This document shows, piece after piece, positions 8,434-16,418 of a stretch of DNA of 38,369 nucleotides (position 1 is the first letter of the stretch; each line of letters starts with the position of its first letter). The notes under the pieces are model-generated. The model worked only from the letters and a program-made list of their open reading frames with translations, was not told the DNA's origin and made no database searches. Source of the DNA: Candidatus Aenigmarchaeota archaeon LH_S6 (lineage in GTDB: Archaea; Aenigmatarchaeota; Aenigmatarchaeia; QMZS01); assembly GCA_023659935.1 (NCBI GenBank), contig JAGXOK010000005.1, positions 1 to 38,369 on the forward strand. Direction: 5' to 3'. Position numbers and translations under genes: made by a program.

Positions 8434-9027
8434 TTATTTTAAATTCTTAAAAACTAAATAATAAATCTGATTAATTCTTATTAACCCTGGTATTTTATCT
8501 TTCTTATCTATAGGGCAGACAAATATGCCTTGAGGTTCCATCTCCTTTGCCATAATATCAAAAAGTTCAAATGCAAGTGGAAGGTATTTTTTACCGATAT
8601 AACCATCCATTATCTTTGCTATAAAAATTCCCTTATTCTTCAGGATTCTTGGAACTTCAGTTTGTAATGTAATAAGTGCCTCTGCAAATTCTTGTTCTGT
8701 CCAAAACACTTCTTCTTCATTATTTAACATTTGGTCATTTATATTGAAGTTACTGATTTTCTCTTTAAAATAATAAGGCGGGTCAAAATAAATACAATCA
8801 ATAGAGTTACTTTCTTTTTTATTTAAATAATTATTAAAATCTGCCTGGATTACATCATCAAATAATTTTCTTTTATCTACCTTCATTATTTTATAATTTT
8901 CTTTCAAATCTTTCCAGGAAAGTCCTCTACCAAAGGTAATGTCTAATATAGTGCTTCCTTCTTTAACAAAAAATTTCAATATTTTCTGAAAAACAATATT
9001 TGTTGAACCCTGATAACATGTTAACAT
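8434..9027 (-). CDS. DNA methyltransferase-like protein (DPPYY motif)
   Basis: EGSTILDITFGRGLSWKDL (motif I-like), DCIYFDPPYYFKEK (motif IV DPPY). Confidence 0.7.
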   Translation of the reverse strand: MLTCYQGSTNIVFQKILKFFVKEGSTILDITFGRGLSWKDLKENYKIMKVDKRKLFDDVIQADFNNYLNKKESNSIDCIYFDPPYYFKEKISNFNINDQMLNNEEEVFWTEQEFAEALITLQTEVPRILKNKGIFIAKIMDGYIGKKYLPLAFELFDIMAKEMEPQGIFVCPIDKKDKIPGLIRINQIYYLVFKNLK

Positions 9028-9121
9028 ATTATAGATTGAATAAATTAGAATTTATATAACTGTTGGTAATATATAATACAATAACAAAACATTTATATAC
9101 TACTTATGTCATATTAATATT

Positions 9122-9268
9122 ATGGAAAATAAAAACAGAGAGACAACTAGTATAAAAATAAATCCTAAATTATGGAAGGAAATAAAAAAATATTGTATAG
9201 ATAAGAATAAAACCATCTCTGATCTTATTGAAAGATTATTAGATGAAGAATTAAAAAAGGAAGGTTAA
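9122..9268 (+). CDS. Small ribbon-helix-helix-like protein
   Basis: MENKNRETTSIKINPKLWKEIKKYCIDKNKTISDLIERLLDEELKKEG; RHH pattern; TAA one base before the next ATG (9270). Confidence 0.65.
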   Translation: MENKNRETTSIKINPKLWKEIKKYCIDKNKTISDLIERLLDEELKKEG

Positions 9269-9269
9269 A

Positions 9270-10241
9270 ATGAGTTATAAATCTGTATGGGACTTTGGAA
9301 GAGAGGGGAAAGCAAATTATAGTGTTCATGCTATTGGAGAATATCCAAGCAAAATTAGACCTATTGTTTTCGCAACAGTTGTAAATCGTTTTTCTTCAAT
9401 TGGAGATACAATACTTGATCCTTTCTGTGGTTGTGGGACATTAGCAGTAGAAGCGAAATTACAAGGAAGAAACTCCATAAATTATGATATTAATCCAAAT
9501 GCAATAGAACTTACTAAAAAAAAGTTAGATGCTTTAACAAAAGAAGAAATGGTCAAAGCAACAAATGAACTAATTAAAGATTTAGAAAAGGATTTTCAAA
9601 GTGTTTTAGGAAATGGTGATCTTAAATTTAAAAGTAAATTTAGACAAATTCAGGCACAAAAAGAGGTAAAAAAATTAAAAGAAAGATTAAAATTAATACA
9701 GCCGGATAATTCTGTTTTTCATAGGACAAAACATATTGTTGAAGTGAAAGATGCTAGAAAGTTAGAATTGTTAGATGAAAGTATTGATACAATTATAACA
9801 GATATTCCCTACGCAAGCATGATTAGATATTCAGATTTACCTAATGATTTGAGCACAATTGAAGATTATCCCAATTTTTTAGGAGAATTAACAACTTCAT
9901 TTAAAGAGATAGTAAGAGTTCTTAAAAAAGATAAATATTGTGTTATTTTTGTTGCTGATTATAGAGTTGGTGCATCAAGGAGAATTTTACCTGTTCATTC
10001 AGATGTTATACAAATAATGCAAAAATTAGGTTTGGTATTGTTTGATACTTATATTTGGAGATATTATAGAAGTGGGGGATTTAGACCCTTTGGAAAGAGA
10101 CCATTTCAAGCGATGAATATACACATTTACATCTTAGTGTTTTATAAACCTAATGGTGATGAAGAGTTGCATAAAAAAAATCGTCCTGTTAAATATAGAA
10201 AAAGATTATTGAAGAAAATGGAAAAAAACAAAGATTTATAA
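9270..10241 (+). CDS. DNA (N4/N6) methyltransferase-like protein
   Basis: DTILDPFCGCGTLAVEAKLQGRNSINYDINPNAIEL (motif I); IDTIITDIPYASM in motif IV position; VRVLKKDKYCVIFVADYRV. Confidence 0.8.
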   Translation: MSYKSVWDFGREGKANYSVHAIGEYPSKIRPIVFATVVNRFSSIGDTILDPFCGCGTLAVEAKLQGRNSINYDINPNAIELTKKKLDALTKEEMVKATNELIKDLEKDFQSVLGNGDLKFKSKFRQIQAQKEVKKLKERLKLIQPDNSVFHRTKHIVEVKDARKLELLDESIDTIITDIPYASMIRYSDLPNDLSTIEDYPNFLGELTTSFKEIVRVLKKDKYCVIFVADYRVGASRRILPVHSDVIQIMQKLGLVLFDTYIWRYYRSGGFRPFGKRPFQAMNIHIYILVFYKPNGDEELHKKNRPVKYRKRLLKKMEKNKDL

Positions 10242-10265
10242 ATTATTTCTTAAATCTATGTATTT

Positions 10266-11471
10266 ATGAAGTCGCATGTATTTGTAGTAGATGTAGATAG
10301 CTACCCTGTACATAGGGATAGATTATTTTGTGGTGTCAAGAATCCTAATAGAATAAATGCTAGAGGAAACCCGAATTCTAGTTTTTTTGGACTTTATGCA
10401 GATATAAAGGCATTAAGAAAGGGGGATTTAGTGTTTTTTTATCAAATGAGAAAAGGAGAAGAAAAACACCTTAGAGGTTTCAGGGGTGTTTTCAAAGTTG
10501 TGAGTGATCCTTTTTTTAGTGATGAGATTATTGATGGTGTTAGTAATTCTTTTAGTAACTTAGGTTCTTTAAATAAAAAAGTTTTAGGAAGATGTCCTAA
10601 ATGTGGTAGTTCAGTTTCTGATAAGCAAAAAGATGTTAAGAAAACAATTAATGGTAGGGAACGAAAGGTTACTATAAAATATTGTCAAAAATGTGGAGAA
10701 GAATTAGATTTTCATATTTTGCCAAATAGGGTATTGATAGAGCCTTTGGTTTATTATGATGATCCTATTGATGATAATACAGCGTATATTGACAGAAATT
10801 TCATAAAGAAAAAAGGTATGTTGTGGACAATGTTATTTAGAAAAACATTTGGAGCAGGAAGAGAAAGAAGCATAACCCATATATTACCAGAAGAAACAGA
10901 GAAATTATTGTTTATGTTCAAAACATTATTCAGAGAAAAAAAGATTGATACTTCCAATCATTATAACCCAGAAGTAATGAAACCTTTGATCGTACCATTA
11001 GATACTAAAGAAAATGGAGAGCTAGTTATAGAAGCCTATTTGGAAGCATGGATGATGGAGAATATTGATAAAAATATACCTGTTCTTAAAGAAATAATTG
11101 GTCCTGTCAACCAAATAGAATACATTGGAAATAATGTCCTTTATGGTATTGGCGGAGAAAAAGTAGATGTTTTAGTATTGCACAAAAAAAATGAAGAAAG
11201 ATTTAAGGCGACTGTTATAGAACTTAAAAAAGGCAAATTAAAAAAACAAGATATACTTCAGATTGGAAACTATACCAAGTGGATGGCACAATTAGTTTTT
11301 GGAGATAATACTAAAGAATCAAAAAATAAAATTCAACCTGTTCTAATTGGATTTCAAACACCACAAGATATCATTAGTTTTGCTAGAAATTTTATAACAG
11401 ATACTCAGTCGCCGATAATTCTAAATTATAAAGTTGGAAATAATACAATAAAGTTTGAGAGGATTCTTTAG
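10266..11471 (+). CDS. Putative endonuclease: EVE-like N-terminus, zinc ribbon, PD-(D/E)XK (NucS/DUF91-like) C-terminus
   Basis: N-term ...LYADIKALRKGDLVFFYQMRKGEE..FRGVFKV; RCPKCGSSVSDKQ...KYCQKCGEEL zinc ribbon; C-term EKVDVLVLHKKNEERFKATVIELKKGKLKKQDILQIGNYTKWM with D-x(n)-E-x-K. Confidence 0.65.
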   Translation: MKSHVFVVDVDSYPVHRDRLFCGVKNPNRINARGNPNSSFFGLYADIKALRKGDLVFFYQMRKGEEKHLRGFRGVFKVVSDPFFSDEIIDGVSNSFSNLGSLNKKVLGRCPKCGSSVSDKQKDVKKTINGRERKVTIKYCQKCGEELDFHILPNRVLIEPLVYYDDPIDDNTAYIDRNFIKKKGMLWTMLFRKTFGAGRERSITHILPEETEKLLFMFKTLFREKKIDTSNHYNPEVMKPLIVPLDTKENGELVIEAYLEAWMMENIDKNIPVLKEIIGPVNQIEYIGNNVLYGIGGEKVDVLVLHKKNEERFKATVIELKKGKLKKQDILQIGNYTKWMAQLVFGDNTKESKNKIQPVLIGFQTPQDIISFARNFITDTQSPIILNYKVGNNTIKFERIL

Positions 11472-11651
11472 AAAATATTTTTCTGATGCTCCTTTAGTTT
11501 TTAGAACATTTTGTCTGCTTCGCAGGATATCATTAAAAGCACTCCTTCTTTATTTTATTTAGAAATTTCGGCGGTTCCCACCGTCCTATTGTTCTTTTTA
11601 ACTTCTCCGTTCACTTGTAGTTTACTCTGTCTAAATTTCTCCTACGACAAA

Positions 11652-11677
11652 CTTCGGTTAATGCGATATGTCAACTA
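11652..11677 (+). repeat. Core motif CTTCGGTTAATGCGATATGTCAACTA
   Basis: Similar to 8210-8234; the two copies bracket the methyltransferase/endonuclease module. Confidence 0.45.
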
Positions 11678-11727
11678 ACTTCTTATTTTCTCTTTGGAAT
11701 GATAAGTATAACAATAAAGGGTTGAAA

Positions 11728-11877
11728 TGGGAAGGGCGTGATTTCCAACAACATCTGCTTTTTTGGGTGCAGACCTTTTGACCAATTTGGCCAATAAAGG
11801 GTTGCTTTGAACACGCGACATCATGGTCTTCAACCATGCGCTTTTGGTTTTAAACTCCCAGACTGAGCTACCTTCCC
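11728..11877 (-). tRNA. tRNA-Phe(GAA) with two noncanonical introns (12 nt in D arm, about 64 nt in T loop)
   Basis: Minus strand: GGGAAGG-TA-GCTC-AGTCTGGGA-GAGC (interrupted by TTTAAAACCAAA)-G-CATGG-TTGAAGA-CCATG-ATGTC-GCGTG-TTCAAAT (interrupted)-CACGC-CCTTCCC-A. All stems pair after removal of the two insertions. Confidence 0.88.
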
Positions 11878-11902
11878 ATAATCTTATTAAGATATTTTAA
11901 AT

Positions 11903-13612
11903 TCAAAAATAACCTAAAATCTCTTTTATCTCTTCAAGCAATTCTACATCAGTCTCCCTATAGTTTTTTAATTCTCTGTAATCTTCTCTTGAAATTGGAG
12001 TATATAAAATCTCTTCTTCTTTAATTTGCCTCCCAACTATAACTCTTGGAATTGAAATTGCTGCTTGTTCACCTCTTTCCAATTTTTTTATTGTTTTTCC
12101 CTCATTTTGTATTTGTTTGACACTTCCAATGATTTTTCCTTCTTTGTTCATCAATTTTGCATCCTCTTCTAAAACTCCAGCTAAAACTTCTACTCCAACA
12201 ATCGCTGGATTGCTCTGTCTGAAAACAAAACCTTTTAGCAATTTAATTTTCCCAATTTTTTTCATTCTTTGTTTTTTCTCTTCCTCTTCCTTTTGTTTCA
12301 ATTTTTCTATCCATTCCTCAAATTCTTCAAATAACTTATAAATAACTCTTCCTTCAATTACTCTTATTCCCTTACTATTTGCCAAATCTCTAAGAGGGTT
12401 ATCTACATTAAAACAAATTAAAACTTTATTTTCTGGAGAAACATCTTCGAGAGCAACAACGTCTTCTTTTGTTGGGGCTCCAATTTTTGCTCTTTTTATT
12501 TTAACATTTTCAAATAAATTTATCAGTGCTTCTAAACCTCCTAAACTAGAGGCTCTTAAAATAATTCCTTCACTCTGCTCTTCTATCTCCTTTGAAATCT
12601 GCTCTTTTTTCAATTCTTTTAAAACTTTCTCTTTTTCCTTTTTAGAATTAACAACCTGGAAATTAACACCTGCTAAAACATTTTCAATATTTTTTCCAAT
12701 AATTTTTACTCCTGCCGCTGCATAAACCTTACCTACGCTTACAAGTTTTTTCTCTGTCCTAATATCTTGTAAAGAGCTTGGCTTCAGCAAACCCCTTATT
12801 TTTACATAAATGGGTTCAGCAAGTTCAACTAACATTTCATCTCCAACTTTCAAAGTTCCATCATATAAAATTACATCTACATTGTTGCCCAATTTTTCAT
12901 CTTTTTTTAACTCCAGAATAACACCTTTTCCTCTATCAGATATTTTTAATTTATCAACTAGAAATTTTTGTGATAATCCAATCAAAATAGTAAATAAATT
13001 TGGGGTTCCTTCTCCTGTTCTTCCTGAACATGGAACAATTGCAAGCTCTTTTGTAAAATCTTTAATTTCAGAAAAGAGGGAGGAATTAAATCCATAATTT
13101 GAAAGTTCTCCTTCTACTCTATAAAACTTATCATAAAATTCTTGTTTTACATGTTCAGGTTGCTCTTTGAAATTAGTTAGAAAATCTTTACTACTATTTC
13201 TCCATCCTGTTAATCTGTCAATTTTTGTTAAGGCAACAACAAAAGGTGTTTTGAATTTCCTTAAAATTTTTAAACTTTCTTCTGTTTGGGGTTTTATCCC
13301 TTCGTTTATATCGATAGTTAAAATTGCCAGATCAGCAATTGCCCCTCCTTTTTTTCTCATTGCTGTAAAAGCCAAGTGTCCGGGGGTATCAATGAAAAGT
13401 AATCCTGGAATTTTTATTTTATCTCTTATCGTCTTTAGATATTGTGGAGCAATATCAAGTATTATAGAAATTTTAACATCTGTTGCTCCAATGTCTTGTG
13501 TAATTTTTCCTGCTTCCTTTTTTGCAACAACAGTCTTTCTTATATAATCTAATAGAGTTGTTTTCCCATGGTCAACATGACCTAGTACAGTAACAATAGG
13601 TTGCCTTATCAT
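11903..13612 (-). CDS. infB: Translation initiation factor aIF5B/IF-2
   Basis: IRQPIVTVLGHVDHGKTTLLDYIRKTVVAKKEAGKITQDIGATDV...IDTPGHLAFTAMRKKGGAIADLAILTIDINEG. Confidence 0.95.
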   Translation of the reverse strand: MIRQPIVTVLGHVDHGKTTLLDYIRKTVVAKKEAGKITQDIGATDVKISIILDIAPQYLKTIRDKIKIPGLLFIDTPGHLAFTAMRKKGGAIADLAILTIDINEGIKPQTEESLKILRKFKTPFVVALTKIDRLTGWRNSSKDFLTNFKEQPEHVKQEFYDKFYRVEGELSNYGFNSSLFSEIKDFTKELAIVPCSGRTGEGTPNLFTILIGLSQKFLVDKLKISDRGKGVILELKKDEKLGNNVDVILYDGTLKVGDEMLVELAEPIYVKIRGLLKPSSLQDIRTEKKLVSVGKVYAAAGVKIIGKNIENVLAGVNFQVVNSKKEKEKVLKELKKEQISKEIEEQSEGIILRASSLGGLEALINLFENVKIKRAKIGAPTKEDVVALEDVSPENKVLICFNVDNPLRDLANSKGIRVIEGRVIYKLFEEFEEWIEKLKQKEEEEKKQRMKKIGKIKLLKGFVFRQSNPAIVGVEVLAGVLEEDAKLMNKEGKIIGSVKQIQNEGKTIKKLERGEQAAISIPRVIVGRQIKEEEILYTPISREDYRELKNYRETDVELLEEIKEILGYF

Positions 13613-13651
13613 AAAATTAAATTGAAAAATAATTGTTGTTGAGTTTCTATT

Positions 13652-14629
13652 TTAAAGTTTCTTTTTAAATTCTTCCACAATTTTTACTTTAGTAGGATTC
13701 ACTTTATATTCCAACGCTAAATAATATGAAATCTGCTCCCCAAGAAGAATTGTATTAAATATTCTGCTCAAAATATCTCCTTTTTGTATATCTATTATTT
13801 CTACCTCTTGTTTTTTTGATTTTATTAATTCAACGGTGAGCTTGATTCTCTTAAGCATTTTAGGATGGTCTTCCAAATCCCTTAGAATAAGAACAAAAAA
13901 TTTTCCTAGAGGATTCTGCCAACCATTCATTTCATTATGGTTAAGTTCAGAAAAATAATGAGTAAACGCAGGAACTTTGGAATTTTCATTAAAACTAATT
14001 TTCCAGACATACCCAATTGATTTAAATTTATCTGGGGTATAAATAATGGGGATTTTTTTAAATAACTTTTTAGCAATTTCTTTTCCTCTATCTTCTAATT
14101 TTTTAGGTTTTAATTTTTTATCTAATTCTAAAACATCCTTTACATATTTTTTATCTATTAAACTTGCATTAAAAAAAATAGAAACTAAAGAAGAAAAGAG
14201 GTAACCAGTAGCCATTCTTGGTTGTAAATTAGAAGGAATCAGAATTAGGGGAGTTTTATTTTTTTCACAGAGTTTTTTTAATTTTCCTCCAGATGTTATT
14301 GCTATTGAAGGAATTTTTTTCTTAATTGCCTCTTTGTAAGAGGAAACAGTTTCTTCTGTATTTCCGGAATAAGAACTAAAAATTGATAATGTTTTTTTGG
14401 TTGTTTGAGTAGGAAGATTATAAGTCCTGTTCACATAGACAGGAATTGGCAAAGTAAGCCAGGTAGTTAAAATATCTGTTGGCCATGCACTACCACCCAT
14501 CCCAGAGACAACAATATTCTCAAATTTTCCTTTTATTCTAATATTTTTTGCAGACTCAAATCCAACTCTAAACTGTTTTGGAAAATCTAAAATAACTTTT
14601 CGCATTCCTGACTTATCTATTGTTTCCAT
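13652..14629 (-). CDS. SIS-domain sugar isomerase, bifunctional phosphoglucose/phosphomannose isomerase type
   Basis: NIVVSGMGGSAWPTDIL...IFSSYSGNTEETVSSYKEA...SELNHNEMNGWQNP. Confidence 0.85.
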   Translation of the reverse strand: METIDKSGMRKVILDFPKQFRVGFESAKNIRIKGKFENIVVSGMGGSAWPTDILTTWLTLPIPVYVNRTYNLPTQTTKKTLSIFSSYSGNTEETVSSYKEAIKKKIPSIAITSGGKLKKLCEKNKTPLILIPSNLQPRMATGYLFSSLVSIFFNASLIDKKYVKDVLELDKKLKPKKLEDRGKEIAKKLFKKIPIIYTPDKFKSIGYVWKISFNENSKVPAFTHYFSELNHNEMNGWQNPLGKFFVLILRDLEDHPKMLKRIKLTVELIKSKKQEVEIIDIQKGDILSRIFNTILLGEQISYYLALEYKVNPTKVKIVEEFKKKL

Positions 14630-15521
14630 AATATTTCTCCTGTTCTTTTATTGCAAGTTTTGCTGCACCTAGAGCAGGATTTTTTACAATTATTATCTTT
14701 GCCTTTTTAAATCTTTTTTTAACTCTCTTCTCTAGTCTTGTTAACAAAAATTTATTTTTAAAAACACCCCCAACAAGAGCAATTTTAAAATTTCCTTTTA
14801 GTTTTACTTTTTTTATTACTGTTCCTACTCCATTTTCAAGTTCATCAATTACAGAGGAAATAATCCTTACCGCAACCTTATCTTTCTTTTTGCATGCTTT
14901 CTCTAACAAAGGAGCAAACTCACCAACATTTGATTTGAGGGTTTTCGTATAAATCAAGTTAACTATCTCTCTCATATCTTTTATCTTAGCTTTTTTGAGA
15001 ACAAGTCTTTCTAAAATTGTTTTTTCCCCTCTCCCATCTCTTGATCTAACTGCTGCTCTCAAAACTTTCTGCCCAATAGAAAAAGCACTTCCCTCATCAG
15101 ATAAAATATAATCCAATCCTCCTGCCTTTGCAACCAAGTTTCCATTTTTTGCGTAATAGTTGGAACCGGTACCTGCAATTATCACAGCACCATTTTCTAA
15201 ATTTAGGGAGGGTAGTACCCCCTCTATATCACTCACAACAGCGAAAGGAAAATTAACTATTTTATTTATTAATTTAATAACTTTTTCTCTATCTTTTTCT
15301 GTATCTATGGCTGCCAGGGAAAAACAACCAAACAAAATTTTTCTATTTTTTATTTTGGTAACAAGATTGGAAACATTTTGAATAAATTCTTCTTCAGGTA
15401 TATTTCTATGAGATAAACACCTACCCTCTACCTCAAAAACTTTTTTACCTTTCAAATTTAGAAGAACCAATCTGCTTCTTGTTGAGCCACCATCAATTCC
15501 TAAAAAATATTTTTTGTCCAT
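14613..15521 (-). CDS. BadF/BadG-type ATPase / N-acetylglucosamine kinase-like
   Basis: KYFLGIDGGSTRSRLVLLNLKGK...NGAVIIAGTGSNYYAKNGNLVAKAGGLDYILSDEGSAFSIG. Confidence 0.85.
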   Translation of the reverse strand: MDKKYFLGIDGGSTRSRLVLLNLKGKKVFEVEGRCLSHRNIPEEEFIQNVSNLVTKIKNRKILFGCFSLAAIDTEKDREKVIKLINKIVNFPFAVVSDIEGVLPSLNLENGAVIIAGTGSNYYAKNGNLVAKAGGLDYILSDEGSAFSIGQKVLRAAVRSRDGRGEKTILERLVLKKAKIKDMREIVNLIYTKTLKSNVGEFAPLLEKACKKKDKVAVRIISSVIDELENGVGTVIKKVKLKGNFKIALVGGVFKNKFLLTRLEKRVKKRFKKAKIIIVKNPALGAAKLAIKEQEKYYGNNR

Positions 15522-15545
15522 AATTTAGAGAGTTATCCAAAGAAA

Positions 15546-16418
15546 CTAACCTTTATATTCCTCAACAATCTTCCTGAAGTCAGGTTTTCTTTTAAATCTG
15601 TGCCAAGTTCTTATCTGGGGCCATTGCCTTCTATAAGTTGGTTTTTTAACTTTGTAGAAAATTCCAATAGGAATTTTTGAGTTTTCACTATAACAGTAAT
15701 CCCACTCCAAAGACTTTTTCATCGCATCTTCATAATTACTTGAGTTATGGTTTACTTTCTCTAACTTATAAACGTGTTCTCTCAAAAATTGAGTTGTATT
15801 GTGATATGAAATACAGGGCTGTAAAATATCTATAAAAGAAAAACCTTTGTGTGTTATTGCTTCTTCAATCACTTTTGTCAGGTGAGGTATATCAAGAGCA
15901 AAACTTCTTGCCACAAAACTTGCACCATTTATCAAAGATAAAGCAAGGGGGTTTACTGGTTTTTCTCCTATTCCTAAGGGTGTTGAAGGGCTAACTAAAC
16001 CCTTTTCACTTGCAGGTGTTGCCTGTCCTGTAGTCAAAGAAAAAATCTGATTATTAAAAACCATAAAAGTTGCATTTATATTATACCTGCATGAATGGAC
16101 CAAGTGGGCAATTCCCTCTGCATAGGTTGCTCCATCCCCCCCAAAACCTATTACAGTTAATTCAGGATTTCCGATTTTTATTCCAAATAGAGTTGGAAGA
16201 GTCCTCCCATGCAAAGTATGAAAAAAATTTAAATTCAGGTAATCGTATATTTTGTCATAACAACCAACTCCACTAACTCCAACAATCTTATTCAAATCAA
16301 CTTTATTGTTATTTACCAAATTTGTTATTGCCTGTTTTACCCCACTCAAAATTCCAAAGTTAGTGCAGCCAGGACACCATGTTATTTTTTCCCCTGTATT
16401 TAAATCTTCTATTTTCAT
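15546..16418 (-). CDS. 2-oxoacid:ferredoxin oxidoreductase beta subunit
   Basis: TWCPGCTNFGILSGVKQAI...GFGGDGATYAEGIAHLVHSCRYNINATFMVFNNQIFSLTTGQ (TPP-binding). Confidence 0.9.
   Translation of the reverse strand: MKIEDLNTGEKITWCPGCTNFGILSGVKQAITNLVNNNKVDLNKIVGVSGVGCYDKIYDYLNLNFFHTLHGRTLPTLFGIKIGNPELTVIGFGGDGATYAEGIAHLVHSCRYNINATFMVFNNQIFSLTTGQATPASEKGLVSPSTPLGIGEKPVNPLALSLINGASFVARSFALDIPHLTKVIEEAITHKGFSFIDILQPCISYHNTTQFLREHVYKLEKVNHNSSNYEDAMKKSLEWDYCYSENSKIPIGIFYKVKKPTYRRQWPQIRTWHRFKRKPDFRKIVEEYKG

Noticed and set aside
11728-11877. tRNA-Phe as a pseudo-tRNA because of the interruptions
   Set aside because: After removal of insertions every stem pairs perfectly and the T loop becomes the canonical TTCAAAT, unlikely for a decayed gene; not formally excluded.
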